Of a stretch of 64,000 nt of DNA, positions 20,631 through 32,568 are shown piece by piece. Where the stretch lies: NCBI RefSeq assembly GCF_000003195.3, contig NC_012871.2:65091802-65155801 (forward strand), given 5' to 3'. The stretch comes from Sorghum bicolor. Its lineage: Eukaryota > Streptophyta > Magnoliopsida > Poales > Poaceae. Within the stretch, counting starts at the first letter, position 1, and the number at the start of each line of letters is the position of its first letter. Under the pieces are notes generated by a model. The model was not told the DNA's origin. It ran no database searches and saw nothing but the letters and a program-made list of their open reading frames with translations. A program made the translations under genes and the position numbers.

Positions 20631-22548
20631 TTGAGGAGAAAGGGGAAAGTGGCTTAGGTGGAGTCATTAAGGCCCAGGCAAGTCGGACAGCGCCTAGGCG
20701 ACCGAATTCCTACGCCTGGCTCCCAGGCAGGTGTGCCACAGGCAGCTCACAGCAGGCAAATTTTTCAGGGTCCCAAACAAAACGAACCCCAGGAAGAATC
20801 CAGGCAGGTGTCCTGTCCAGGCATTTTAGTTCAGGGCTCCATCCAAACATGCCCGTAGTCTATGGCTGATCCGATGCCAAATTGCAATACAGAATTGTGT
20901 GACACAATGACGAGTTAGGTTTCCATCTATGCCTGAGTTGAATGTTAAGACTGTTAATAGATTAAAAGATATTGTTTTATGTCAATGTGTATGCAGTGAA
21001 AGACCTCTGTTGCAGTTGTTTGCCTAAGTGAAAAACATAAAAATTGTATTTCCAGTTAGATGAGGTTGAGCATTCGCCCCCCTCCCCCCTAGCTTTGCCA
21101 GTTTTATTTGTTTCAGTTACTTCACAGTGTTGCTCTGTCTCAATGAATGTTGGCAGTTTCTTAGGCCTTGTTTAGTTCGCGAAAATTTTTGGTTTTGGCT
21201 ACTGTAGCATTTTCGTTTTATTTGGCAATTAGTGTCCAATCATGGACTATTTAGGCTCAAAAGATTCATCTCGCACATTACATGCAAACTGTGCAATTAG
21301 TTATTTTTTTATCTATATTCAATGCTCCATGTATGCGTCCAAAGATTCGGTGTGATGGGAAGAAAAGTAAATTTTTGGGAACTAAACAGGGCCTTAGTTT
21401 TTATGGGTGCTACAGCTTAGACTCTGAGGAACAGGACTGTGTGCAACAAATGAAGCTAGAAATTAATTTCAATTTAACGAAAAGAAATAGTGGCCGTAGA
21501 ATGATGCTAATCTTTCCCTTGGTGAACACAATGGTAGTGTGGTGGTTTTTCAGCGAGTAGTGGTAACAGCCACCAGGGTTTCAAATCCTAGCTTGCACAA
21601 AACAGATACCCTCACCGCCGCACAAAAAAAAAGGTGGCAAGGAGCTGGCCTGTGGTTACGGTGTGGTCCTACCAGCAGCAGCAGATAATGGCAATGGTCA
21701 TTGGCCTGGTTTATGGTGCAGCAGGCGAGGCTGGGGTTTGGGGGTTTTCTGGGGTGGTTTGGTTGGGTTTTCTTCTTACTGCAAAGCTGTGGGGGGCAAC
21801 GGGCAGCCTTTCCCCCAGCAGTTCAGATTTTTTTTTTAACCTTTCCCTTGATCTTGATTCAGTGACTTGAAAAACTTAATCTTGGAATGTGGTCAGAATT
21901 AGCATCTTTCTCCCGTCTGCTAAACTTCCAATTAATTGTTCCCATCATTGTTGTTAAAAGAGTATGGAGGTGTACACCTTTGATTTATCTCTTGTATTTG
22001 TTAAACACAAAAGAAATGTAATTTAATATACTCATCTTTATGTACCCTTTTGAGTAACACTAAACCTGAAAGGCTGAAACACCTGGTAATCCTTATATAC
22101 AAAGTTACAGACTTGTGTGCTACTCTTGTGCATTATGTAATAATGATAATACTTCTGCTCAGTAGTTCATTTGTTTCTTCCAATTGAAGTACTATTATCG
22201 ACTTATCTATGAAAGCCTGATGTTTTTAATTGTACAAGTGACACCTAACCTAGCTTAGGAATATTATGGATTGCACTGGCCCATAGTTATTGCAATCGGT
22301 GTCCAAGTTGTTGCAGCATCCATCATATCGGTCCATATATGGCTAACAACTTTCAGTACCATGCCTGAATATACTGTTCATGATCTTCCATGTTATCATT
22401 GTTCCAATTTGTTCTTTGATACTCTTATTTTGCTTGCGTGAACTGAATTGCACACACATTTATTTAAGCAAACATGCAAATAACAATCTTGTTAATCATG
22501 CAACAGGTTGACATGCGGGCCCGTATACGCGGGAACAAGGGATACTAG
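19064..22548 (+). CDS. COA5: Cytochrome c oxidase assembly factor, PET191/COA5 family (3 exons)
   Basis: Exons 19064-19132, 19351-19455 and 22507-22548 join in phase 0 at both borders to give 71 aa ending in TAG. The product has the twin CX9C-type cysteine pattern of Pet191: CKGLAMELVKC (C5/C15), C22, then C32 and the CVGLRETYFNC pair, and a basic tail VDMRARIRGNKGY. Yeast Pet191 works in the mitochondrial intermembrane space in complex IV assembly and is presumably oxidised by the Mia40 relay; the plant role is by homology. The length matches plant family members as I remember them. The ATG at 19064 is preceded by a GC-rich leader with no TATA, usual for housekeeping genes. Intron 2 is 3,051 bp and holds a 980-bp DNA transposon, a MITE and a SINE-like segment. 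Confidence 0.92.
19875..20854. mobile_element. Non-autonomous DNA transposon in COA5 intron 2 (980 bp)
   Basis: Left end GGGCCTGTTTGGATGGAACC, right end GGCTCCATCCAAACATGCCC: inverted repeats of about 23 bp with few mismatches. Subterminal regions carry repeated CAGGCAG/CCAGGCA motifs on both sides (for example 19915-19980 and 20725-20825). The termini resemble PIF/Harbinger-type grass elements. No target duplication is clear and no transposase is encoded. Confidence 0.7.
20599..20633. repeat. (AT)n(AG)n compound microsatellite
   Basis: About eight AT units are followed by about eight AG units, inside the 980-bp transposon. Confidence 0.9.
21164..21393. mobile_element. GGCCTTGTTTAGTT MITE (Tourist-like), COA5 intron 2
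   Basis: Starts GGCCTTGTTTAGTTC and ends GAACTAAACAGGGCC, between TTA duplications (21161-21163, 21394-21396). 230 bp, non-coding. Hallmark interior: AAAGATTCATCTCGC, GCAATTAGTTATTTTTT, AAGATTCGGTGTGATGG. Confidence 0.85.
21500..21635 (+). mobile_element. Possible tRNA-derived SINE remnant
   Basis: GGGTTTCAAATCCTAG resembles a pol III B box. It is preceded by a TGGTAGTGTGGTGG-type stretch where an A box could sit and followed by an A run (about 21625-21633). The tRNA-like fold is not complete, so this is weak. Confidence 0.3.
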
Positions 22549-22743
22549 TGATGTGCCCACAATCTCCACAACCAGTTTTGTGTTCTAGCCAAGCTTGTGA
22601 CATTGAGGTGTAATGATAACATGATTTAGTTTGCCCATGTTTCTGTTTTTGATAGGTGAGGGGAACTCACAACACACATGTGGCTTCAATTGATGACTAA
22701 TGAGGGAAGTGTATTTGCTATCTACATTCTAGTACTTTTGATA

Positions 22744-22873
22744 TTCCCTCTGTTCCAAATTAAGTCGTTTTGGCTTTTGTAGATACATAAACTTTACTAT
22801 AAATCTAGGCATAATATATATCTAAGTGCATACCAAAAGTTATGTACCTAGAAACCATTTGGAAGGAAGGGAG
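22744..22873. mobile_element. Stowaway-type MITE downstream of COA5
   Basis: Ends TTCCCTCTGTTCCAAATT and ...GGAAGGAAGGGAG lie between TA dinucleotides. The interior TAAGTCGTTTTGGCTTTT is typical of grass Stowaway copies. 130 bp. Confidence 0.75.
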
Positions 22874-25800
22874 TATATAGGAGGAACTCAGAGCACACGG
22901 ATAGTTTGAATTGAGAGGCACATCTCAATTTTGGCCTCTAACATGTCTTTTGGAAAAGCTGTTTCCTGTCATAATGTAGTCCGTCTGCATTTCGCTTGCT
23001 TTTTATTTTATAGAATGCAGGAACTCAAATCAGAGCACGAGTAGTTCCACTTGACGATTTAGAGTGGTGGATCCAGATGCTGATATCTAACGTTTTGTCT
23101 TTCCGGAGAAGTTGTTTCGTCATACCCCATATGTTCAGGCGGTGTGACCCGTAACTTGTCGCGTTGTCTTGAACTGAACCTGGACTCTTTCAGCGAGTTG
23201 GTTATATCTTTTTTTATTATTATGAAACTAAAATGACATGATAATAAAGATTTCAGATTAGCTGTGCCCATACCTAAGTGGGTAAATAATTGCTGAACCT
23301 GCGTTTCGGCCGAGAAAAAAATCACTGCATGTGATGCAATGTGTTTGTTGCAATAAAAAAGAAATCCTTACAATGTTTTGCCGATCAATGGGAAAAGGGG
23401 AAATATCATCCAGTGTTTTGTTATAATATAAGTAAATCAACAGAAAAGGTAGTAAGGTGCTAGGGTAGCTAGCTTTTTTGTTTAGACGTCCCAACAACTA
23501 TGTATTTTGATGTAGACAAGGAAAAAGTAGGAGAGAGTAATCACTAGCGACGAACAAATAGTCTATCTATTTCACGTAGTCTAATAGTCTAAGAGAGTAA
23601 CACATGCGTTCAATAAAATAAATATGTATAAAATAATCTTTGTTTTTATTTCTCACCTCCACATTAGCTAGCATGTAGTTAGCATCATTAAGGACGTCCT
23701 TATAACATTAATTTGATAATGTATTTTTTTATAGGCCTAATCAAACTTCAATCAATTTGGCTCATTGGAAATCGAGAATTACAATTATTTTCTGCGGTGG
23801 GAATAGCAAAGATTAACGAAGGAGCCATGGTTTGACTGGATCGGATGGCAGCGATCCCTGTAAAGCGGCCTCGATGCTTTTCGCGCCGACGCCAGGCGTC
23901 CGGGTGCCGCAAAGTGAAAGAAACCGGGGACTTCACCGGCGCAAGTCGGCAAACGTCTCGTCGCTCCTGAGTCCTGAAGCGTCCAGTCCCAGACTCGTCT
24001 TGGTCTTGCTCGGCAGCTCGTGCAACTCAAGTACTCGACTGCCGTTCTCCGTGGAGCACGGCAGTGACACATGACCTGCTTTTTTTGAAGCGAAGTAACA
24101 TGACCTCTGCTAAAGGGCTATCACAGATTCACAGGAGACTGGAGTATTTTGTTCCTAACCTGTGAGCAGAATCTGTGGTGCACTGGCACAGCTTGTTTTA
24201 GCTTCTTAAAACAAACTTGGCGCGGCTACTAGAAACACAGTGGTTTAAATGTAATTTGACAAAATAAATAGCTCATCGTCTAATAAAAATACGGCAAAGC
24301 TCTTGCCGCCTTTCTAAAAAAACAAAATAAATAGCAATTCTTATACATAATTCTCGAAATTCCATATCTCATAGAAAATGATTAAGTTCCACTAAAAATG
24401 CTCACCAATAACCAAATGGTAAAGTTCCGCTAAAAAAATACAAGTATCCATGTCGAGTTGAAAACACTTGGGTGGTGGTTCTACTCTACAAATAACCTAA
24501 TTAATTAGCCTACTGAGTTGTAAATGTCTCGATGTTTGTCTTGTATAAAAAGAAGTTTTCTTGATATCTGATGGAATGTTTGATCCTTATAAAAAAAAGG
24601 TTAAACCTCACCATCAAGATTTATATCACAGTTTTTTGAAACGAATATTTATGTCACAATTTGAAATAGTCGGCGTCAGATGCTGACGGGCTGGCCAAAA
24701 AGGCTAAACAATGTTCCTGACGCGGATGAGAACTTGGTACGTCCTTCCAAAAGCTGAGAGTACGCACGCCCACGGCCGCGCCATAGCCCTTGATATTTTG
24801 CAAGGCTTAATTTGCAGTCATTCATCACCTGTAGGCTTAATTTACACAAGCCAAGCATTAGCACACCGTACCATAGTTGACTCGGCACTTTCTTTTCTTT
24901 TTATACACGCATGCATATCCACCCTCTATGTACACAGAGACTTTGAAGAGATAAGAGTGGTAGATTTTTCATCTGTCAATGATGAAGTCATCACAAGTTA
25001 TATTTATCACTGAAAGAATAGCTAGCCGGAGAATAATAGTGTATGCGATCACCATTGTTGAGTCTAGAGACTCGAACACGTACGGAAGGCTAGGTCTAAT
25101 TACAAGGAAAAATGCTTCTAACAATTTTTTATCCTATACAGCAAGTTTTTTTTTTTTTGTAAAACAAATTTTTAATGTCTCCTTTAGAGACAGAAGAATT
25201 CAAGCAGTCAGCTAATGCTATTACATCCTATTATCCTAGGTAACAATTATTTGTTCGAGATGTTTTTATTTTCTTTTGAGTTTTGGGCAGTTAGATGAGA
25301 TCTGATGCCAGTTTTGGATCAGATGATGAGGGATCTACTAGTATCGTTGGCATCGGTATTTGATTTCAATTTGGTATGGCCAATGGCCTGCTGTTTCGCT
25401 TTCTTCCTTCGTCTTCAATCACGATCGATGCGGTACGGTTTAAGCTATCGCTGTCATATATGATGCTACACCTACACGGGGCCACACGGGTTTGATGCAA
25501 GTCGCCCAGCTGCTACTACTATACTATACTATACTCAGTTTTTACTTTAATTACATCAGAAATCCGTGTGCTCATAGCCTCATATGTGCATCGCTCTCCA
25601 CTGAAGTGAGTACTGAACTAACCAAGTTGTTGCCGTCCTCGAATCCAGTAACTTAATCCATACACCATCTATCCAGTGGCTCGATCGTCTCGATCGCCTT
25701 GTAAATCACTCGATCTACAATGATTCATGGTATTATGATAACACACCAGAAGATCTGTTGGCCATGCATGATTCTAGCTACCATGCCCACGGCCCCTCTA

Positions 25801-26187
25801 TATCCATCGATCCGGCCACTAATTAATCCTTGCTCTGTAGTAGTACTTGGTTTAATTAGAGTTGAGCTGACACCATCACCATGCATCTTCCTCCTCGATC
25901 CGGCCGGCACGCATACCGCGTCACCCTCCACTATGGAACGTCACCTTACCTCACCATCATCACCGAATCGCTGCTCGATCGGCAGCATCGGTTCGTTGTC
26001 TTGGTGGAGTCTAGTAGGTCTAAGCCCATACACATGCGCTGCACTTCCCTATCCCACAGGAAAAAGATGACAAGAACCTTACTACCTTACCTTTCCCATC
26101 CATGAAAGCTGTATATATGTATTCTCTTCTCTCCACTTCTCTCCAATGAATGATTAGTAGAACTCCTACCAGCTCCACCTTCACTAA
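22874..26187. other. Intergenic, no supported gene
   Basis: Mostly AT-rich. A GC-rich island at about 23825-24075 is open for 96 codons on the minus strand (23785-24072), but I recognise no domain. It may be a gene fragment. 24100-26187 shows nothing supportable. Confidence 0.35.
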
Positions 26188-26430
26188 GGCCTTGTTTAGT
26201 TCCCAAAAAATTTTGCAAAATTTTTCAGATTCCCCATCACATCGAATCTTTAGATGCATGCATGAAGTATTAAATATAGACGAAAATAAAAACTAATTAT
26301 ATAGTTTGGTCGGAATTGATGAGATGAATCTTTTGAACCTAGTTAGTCCATGATTAGACAATATTTGTCACAAACAAACGAAAGTGCTACAGTACCTGTT
26401 TTGCAAAATTTTTTGGAACTAAACAAGGCC
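26188..26430. mobile_element. GGCCTTGTTTAGTT MITE (Tourist-like)
   Basis: Starts GGCCTTGTTTAGTTCCC and ends GGAACTAAACAAGGCC, with TAA on both sides (26185-26187, 26431-26433). 243 bp. This is the best-preserved copy in the window. Confidence 0.9.
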
Positions 26431-26789
26431 TAACACATGTATTGTTTATACACTATATTTACACATAAACTATATATACACACTGTTCACTGGAGCTCTT
26501 TTCCTCCTCTCACCTTCTCTCCCTGAGCAATAATGTTCATGGCTCCGGCTACCGTGGAGCAATAATGTAGGACGGAGCCGGAGCATCTAGGATCCCTATC
26601 AAAGGGGGCCTAAATAAACAAGCAAGAAACAAACCATCAACAACAACATTCCATCTAACCAGCTTTAGATGCTCCAGAAAACACTTGAAATTGCCGTGTC
26701 CATATCTACACTACACATGAACGTTTCGTGTTTGAATATAATCATCTCACAGACGAGAACAAATGCATGCGTTCTTATATTATATATAG

Positions 26790-26793
<4 letters not shown>

Positions 26794-26823
<30 letters not shown>
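26794..26823. repeat. (AT)n microsatellite
   Basis: An uninterrupted AT run of about 15 units, about 290 bp downstream of the methyltransferase stop codon. Confidence 0.9.
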
Positions 26824-26826
<3 letters not shown>

Positions 26827-27110
26827 ATCCCCGTGTAGTTAGAGAAGAATGTTACAGCAAAAGCAATGGTGGTTGAGACGAGAGTGCTGTCAGAGAAGAG
26901 AACAGTGGCGGGGGCGGCGCAACCTTTTTCGTCGGCTTTTGATCGAGGTGTGGTGTGGTGGGGTGCTGCACGCCTGTACCTCCAACTCCAAGTACGATAC
27001 GAACACGGCTACGGACGCTGGTGCAAGGGGACACGTCAGGCAAGTTCGGTGCCGGCCGGAGGATCGAGTACAAGGCCCCGGCCGGGCCCGGCGGCGACAG
27101 CGACAGGCAC

Positions 27111-28208
27111 TCACCGTCGCCGGGCGTCGTCGCCGCCACGCCCTCCTCGCGGGGGCTTCGGGGAGAGCACCCAGTGCTGGCCGTGCGGCCGGACGGTGAG
27201 CCCCTTGACCCTGGCGAACAGCGTGACGGCGCGGCGCACGCCGCGGTCGTCGGCGGACGTGAAGTAGTCGTGGCCGAACATGACGCCGCCGGGGCGGAGC
27301 ACGGCCCACGCCAGGTTGATGTCCGCCCACGCCGAGTGGAAGTCGTGCCCGGCGTCCACCTCGATGAGGTCCGCGTACACGCCCCACTCGCACAGCGCGC
27401 GCAGCGCGGACGCCGTCGAGAAGGGCAGCGGCAGCACGCGCGGCCTGGTGACGGCGTCGTCGTCGTCGTCGTCGGCCGCGGCCGCCGCCACGACGTTGGA
27501 CATGAACTGCGGCAGCAGCAGCGCGTCCCCGTGCCGCTGCGGGGGCACGTCGCGGCGGAACCGGTCCCGGAACGCCGGCCACCCGCGGAAGTCGTCGACG
27601 CAGAGGATGGCCGGGGACAGGGACAGGTTCCTGGACACGGCCGCCATGTGCAGCGCCGACGCGCCCAGGAACGCGCCCAGCTCCACGATCACCTCCGGCC
27701 GCACCGCCTCGATGAGCTCCTTGAACACGGCCCCCGTAGACCCCCACCCGCGCGGGCGCGCCGCCGCCGGGTGCAGCAGAGCCGCCGTGTGGTTTGGAGG
27801 GAACCCCGCGTAGGGGCTCTCGCCGTCGAAGAGCTTGTCGAGCAGAGTCCGCACGACGGCGTCGCTCGGCACCGGCTCCCCGCACTCCTCCTTGAACCGG
27901 AACAGGTCGTGCGGAGGCGACCGCGGCGGGTAGCTCGAGCTCGAGCTCGAGCTCGACACGGCCGCCGCGCCGGCGGTTCCGTTCGACGCCGCCGCCGGGG
28001 AGGCGTCGGTGAGGTGCGCGGCGTGCGGCCGTATGATCGTCGTCTGGGACGGTCTTGGGGACGGCCGGGTGGACGACGACAGGAGGCCCAGCGAGTAGCC
28101 CACGGCGAAGACGATCAGGAAGGAGGCGAGCCGCGCGAGGTGCGGCCGGAGCCTGGCCGGCGCGGCGGAAGCAGACGACGGCCCCGGCGCCGGTGGACGT
28201 GGCTTCAT
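27111..28208 (-). CDS. Membrane-anchored class I SAM-dependent methyltransferase-like protein
   Basis: A single-exon ORF of 365 aa from the ATG at 28208 (MKPRPPAPGP). The frame is open 29 codons further, to an upstream ATG at 28295, but the chosen start puts the hydrophobic anchor near the N-terminus. Residues 1-26 are basic/proline-rich and 27-44 form one membrane segment (ASFLIVFAVGYSLGLL), giving a type II topology. 48-100 is a Ser/Pro-rich stem. The catalytic-like domain spans about 160-350: motif I EVIVELGAFLGASAL (172-186), LCVDDFRGW (202-210), ADLIEVDAGHDFHSAWADI (279-297) and LRPGGVMFGHDYF (304-316). It resembles plant proteins annotated as Methyltransf_24/SAM-MT superfamily. Substrate unknown; Golgi or ER location is inferred from the anchor. 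An Asp run (246-251) is encoded by a GTC repeat on the plus strand. The CDS is extremely GC-rich, as is common for intronless grass genes. Confidence 0.82.
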   Translation of the reverse strand: MKPRPPAPGPSSASAAPARLRPHLARLASFLIVFAVGYSLGLLSSSTRPSPRPSQTTIIRPHAAHLTDASPAAASNGTAGAAAVSSSSSSSSYPPRSPPHDLFRFKEECGEPVPSDAVVRTLLDKLFDGESPYAGFPPNHTAALLHPAAARPRGWGSTGAVFKELIEAVRPEVIVELGAFLGASALHMAAVSRNLSLSPAILCVDDFRGWPAFRDRFRRDVPPQRHGDALLLPQFMSNVVAAAAADDDDDDAVTRPRVLPLPFSTASALRALCEWGVYADLIEVDAGHDFHSAWADINLAWAVLRPGGVMFGHDYFTSADDRGVRRAVTLFARVKGLTVRPHGQHWVLSPKPPRGGRGGDDARRR

Positions 28209-28372
28209 GGTCACGGACTCAGGGGTCACGCCACAAAGAGTCTCCTTTGTCTCCGTTTTGCGGCTGTCTTCTCGAGTCTTGACAGGCAGAGACACCTTAC
28301 CTTATCGCTCTCCTTTATTCCTTGGTTTAGCTAGATTTTTATCCAAGGATTAGGCTTTTGGATTCTGCGTTA

Positions 28373-28380
28373 TATTTATA
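28373..28380 (-). promoter_or_regulatory. TATA box of the methyltransferase-like gene
   Basis: The minus strand reads CCTATAAATATAAC, with TATAAATA about 165 bp upstream of the chosen ATG, a plausible core promoter. Confidence 0.65.
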
Positions 28381-29772
28381 GGTAGGGAGAGCTGTAGCTA
28401 GCACCGGTTGTTAGCTCGTTTAGTTTGATATATTCATATTCCCCCTCCTTGGTTGGAGCGAAGATAGTATTAAAAAAAAGAGGAAACCATCGTATAAAAA
28501 ATATGATCTTTTTTTAGATTCCTAGAGAATAGAGACCTTTTTTCATGTTAAGAGATAAGATTGGAAAAGAGAAAAATTGAGATGTTGGTGAGGGGTGATT
28601 GTTCCGGTTGGTGCGTTTTGGGTGGCGAATCTGATGGCAGTTAGGAGCAGGACTTTGGAAGAAATAATAACAGGGGTTTAGGTATATCAGGAAGCACGGG
28701 GAATTCTCACGTGTGCAAAGTACTCCTACATGAAAAGCGAGCGTCAGAGGTATGTGATGCAGGCAAGATCTTCACATGTCAGTGCAGTGCGTGCGGCGTC
28801 GTCCCTGCCACGGACATGTGGAGCATGTTCCTCAACCACGCGACAGGGAATACTGTGTGATGCTTGCTCTGGCCTTCTGGGAGCTGTGTGTTCTGACTTT
28901 TGACCGAGTGAAGCTGGTCTCCACTCTCCAGTCTTGTGGACGGTAGTACCCAGCTAGCTACCCAACTCTGAACTCTGAAGTTTGGACATGAAAAATCGAT
29001 GAAAACGATCAGCTGGTGCGGGTGTTCAGTCCAGGTCTCGTCTTTGAAATCGATCCGCGGTACATTTCCGACCAAGTCTCACCCCTCACACACAGGCCAC
29101 CGTCCATATTCCCTTGAAGAGCCGGGCACACAAAATTACACTCGTGAGCACAGGCAGGCAAAACCTTCCAACACGCCTGTTTTCTAGACGGACAAAGAAA
29201 GTGTCCCATGGGTCGCGGCCGCAAGATTCGATGTGATGGAGAATCTTGTAAAGCTTTGGATTTTTAGGTGTATCTAAACAAGGCCTCAACCTGCCTTAGA
29301 TTCTCAACAACCGCGACCGCGACCGCGACGCCACGGCCATTTCCAATCCACCGGCACGGCTCAAGCGCGGCCTCTAGCGGTCAAATCTGTCGCTTTCAGG
29401 TGCGATGAGCGACGCAGAAATCGTTGCAGGTGTTGACGATCCAGTCAGTACTCATCATGAGTAGTAGTCGCTGCTTCGGCTGGTGCAACGGAGCTGTCAG
29501 GTGAAGTTCGCGCGCGCACCTGCAAGCACGGCGAGCTAGAGTGGTCGGTCGCCCGTCTGGGCGGCCGATGGGCAGCGGATCAATGAAGCGGCCGGACCGC
29601 TGATTTGCCGGGGTTGGGTTGGGTCGTCTCGTCGGGTGCCTGGCGCTGGAAGAATCAGATCAGATGGACGCCCGCCTACCCGTTCTAGGTGGGTGTCACG
29701 ATACCGATCACCACATCTCGAGTACAAGAATGAATTCGCCCGACCTCGCGGGAACGAGCAAAACTAGCGGAT
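28381..29772. other. Intergenic with MITE-end scrap
   Basis: No supported gene. 29231-29286 (GATGTGATGGAGAATCTTG ... CTAAACAAGGCCTC) is the 3' end of a GGCCTTGTTTAGTT-family MITE without its partner end. Confidence 0.4.
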
Positions 29773-30020
29773 GGGTCTTTGTTTAGTTCTCAAAAAAATT
29801 TACAAAAAAATTGAAATTTTCTGTCATATCAAATCTTACGACGTATGTATGGAGCATTAAACATAGATAATAATAATAATAACTAATTGTACAGTTTGTC
29901 TGTAATTTGCGAGATAAATTTTATAAATCTAATTAATCCATAATTATATAATATCTATCAAATACAAACGAAATTGCTACAATGTTTATTTTGTATTTTT
30001 TCTAAAAATTAAACAAGGCC
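29773..30020. mobile_element. GGCCTTGTTTAGTT-family MITE, degenerate
   Basis: The left end GGGTCTTTGTTTAGTTCT and the right end AATTAAACAAGGCCC are inverted copies. The interior has TAACTAATTGTACAGTTTG and ACAAACGAAATTGCTAC as in the other copies. Target duplication not evident. Confidence 0.75.
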
Positions 30021-31718
30021 CAAGCGTTTTTTTTGTTTTGATAAATTTACCAAGACAATCATCCGCTTCTACTTTCTTCTGACTCTGTCTCTAGCCTAAA
30101 AAGACGTTGCATTTGTACTCCTCTCCATAACGTGAGGGGCCTTCCTACTCACTTTGTCTAGTGTGGGCCTTCATAACGCGAGTTAGGCCTTCGAGCTCTC
30201 TTGGGCCTCCTTTTGGGCTAGATTGACTCGCCTTATTCTGGTTCATCAGTTACGGCTTCTTTCTACTCCTCTTCATCTGTTTTAAATATGTTTAAAAATA
30301 TTTAAATTTTCAAAATAATTTAAAAGTATTCCAAAAAAATAATAATATCTTTAAAATTTATTAAAAATGGTTAAAAATATTATTATAAAATAAAAAAATG
30401 TGTTGAAAATATTTTTAGATTGATAGTTTAAAAATAAAGGATTTTATAATACTTTTGAGAAACGTTAAATATTTCAAGCGGATTTAAATAAAATTATTAA
30501 ATTAAATTTATGTATAAATTTTGAGAGTTTTTGACTCGGAATAGTTTAAAATTAATCTCTAGAAGTTGTGAAAACCCTGTTCTAATTAGGAAAAAAAAAG
30601 TGTTTTCCTTTTCCTTCTCATCTTTCTCTGCGTTTTGACCAATATTTTAAATAGTGGGCTAAGGTCTTTACCGGTATTTCTCTAAAATAGTTAATAGTAG
30701 AGCTAAGTCGGGCTATTGTGAGATATAACGGCTAAACTATACATCAACACAAATAGTAGTACCTTGACTTAAAAGGCTATAGCGGAAGATTAAAAACTGT
30801 GGTTTTGACCTGCCTCTTGTTTACGGCCTGAAAGGCCCAACCCCTTGGGCTCTTTCCGCCTCGCAGTGGCCCACTCCAGCTCCGTCACCTGGCCCGCTCC
30901 GGCCTCCCGCACCAGCATCTTTTCTCCATTGTTTGCTAAAAAAAAAGATCTTCTCCATTGTTCCCTGACCGAGCGGGCCCACTGGCCCTGTTCTTCTCCA
31001 TCCCATCCGCGATCAGCAGTAAAGCCGGACTATGAACTCGACCGTGCGTCCAAGCTGTTTCTTTCCCGTTTCTAACTCGGAATCTTGATTAAAATTTAAC
31101 CTTGCATCCCTTTGACCAATTAGAATGTATCTTAACACATCTTTCGCACACATGTTAGTCTTAAGCTTGTATTATCTTCACAAATCACCAAAAAAAATTG
31201 TGATCAAGGGCACTTGATCCTTATAGATGTGTCGTTTTTGAGGTTGACCTCAAACAGTACTGCAAGATTGATCCAAGGTCTCAAGTCTGATACCCAAACT
31301 TATTACGAATAAACCTGGAATTGCTGCTAGTAGAATGCATCACAATGCCACCGGCATTGCCCCGTAAGGCCAAGGAGGGAGAAGAAACAGTGATTGGCAA
31401 CCGATCGAGATAACTACGACAAGAACCACACAGCTTCTTCTGACTAGCGCCCAGCCGCCCACCGGCCCGGACACAACTCCATTCTTTGTCCCCTGTCATG
31501 GTAGCTGTGGCAGTGGGGAAGCAGAGAACCCAAACGCGGTAAAAGATGGTGGCATAGGTTGATTGGCTTTGGACGATGCAGAATCAGTGAGCAATGGCTA
31601 CAGAAACGGTGGATTGAGATGGAGGTGGTGACGGGGAATGGTACAGGAGCTGTGCAGACTGCGTAGCGAAGGAGCAGTAAAGAAGATAACAGCGATAACT
31701 TTTTTTTTTTTTTTTTTT
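30021..31718. other. Intergenic, no supported gene
   Basis: 30280-30560 is very AT-rich. 30780-31060 is GC-richer but has no recognisable coding sequence. Confidence 0.35.
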
Positions 31719-31776
31719 GCTGTAGAGCCTAAGCCTAGTTAATTTTTTTTTTGCTGTAGAGCCTAAGCCTAGTTAA
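31719..31776. repeat. Short tandem duplication with poly-T spacer
   Basis: GCTGTAGAGCCTAAGCC... (24 bp) occurs twice with a 34-bp period, at 31719 and 31753. Each copy is preceded by a T run (about 20 T before the first). Confidence 0.8.
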
Positions 31777-31792
31777 AAGCCAATCTAGGTCT

Positions 31793-32030
31793 GCCTTGTT
31801 TAGTTCACTCCGAAAACCAAAAACTTTTTAAGATTCTCCGTCACATCGAATCTTGTGACACATGCATGGAGCATTAAATATATATAAAAATAAAAACTAA
31901 TTGTATAGTTTGTCTGTAAATCGTGAGATAAATCTTTTAAGCCTATTTACTATATGATTGAACAATATTTGTCAAATAAAAACAAAAATACTGCAATATC
32001 GAAATCCAAATTTTTTTCGAATCTAAACAA
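31793..32030. mobile_element. GGCCTTGTTTAGTT-family MITE, degenerate
   Basis: Begins GCCTTGTTTAGTTCACTCC. The interior ACATGCATGGAGCATTAAA and AAAAACTAATTGTATAGTTTG matches the family. The right end is degraded (AATCTAAACAAGC). Confidence 0.75.
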
Positions 32031-32568
32031 GCAACGAGAGCTAAAAAAATGGATCCCGCACTGAAAAAATGGCATCACTCTTCTTACCTGCAGTGTCTAA
32101 CAAATTTGAAACCGGAGCTGCCTAAGTGCATGTATAGGACTCATATACATGCTGACGTCAAAACCTTCTCTCACCGAATAAAAAAAATCTTCTTTAATTG
32201 CTAGGCACCGGAGCTTCAACTTGCTCCGCTCCATAATCTTGAGAATTTGGCATCGGCAGCTACACTGTAGGAAGCGATGCCGAAAACAAAAAGACGAGGT
32301 TTGAGCGTCACCCTAGGAGTTCCCTGCAGAGGGCCTTAGCAACCACAATACTGCCATATGCCCATAAGGTAGTTATAGGATTAAAATATTTACTATCAGA
32401 TAGTTGAAGCATTGTGAAACCTTTATATAAAAGAGTCCATAGCAAAAAAGTACTCATAAGCTTATGGATTACCCATAGAAAATAAAACATATTAACCTTC
32501 TTCACTCTTCTCCCTCTTTCTTGGTTTTGCACAAGATTGTAAAGAGATTTTTTTTTATCTCTCATGGG

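Noticed and set aside
26955..28334. Long plus-strand ORF of 459 codons
   Set aside because: It is the antisense shadow of the GC-rich methyltransferase-like gene; its product is Arg/Pro-rich with no domain.
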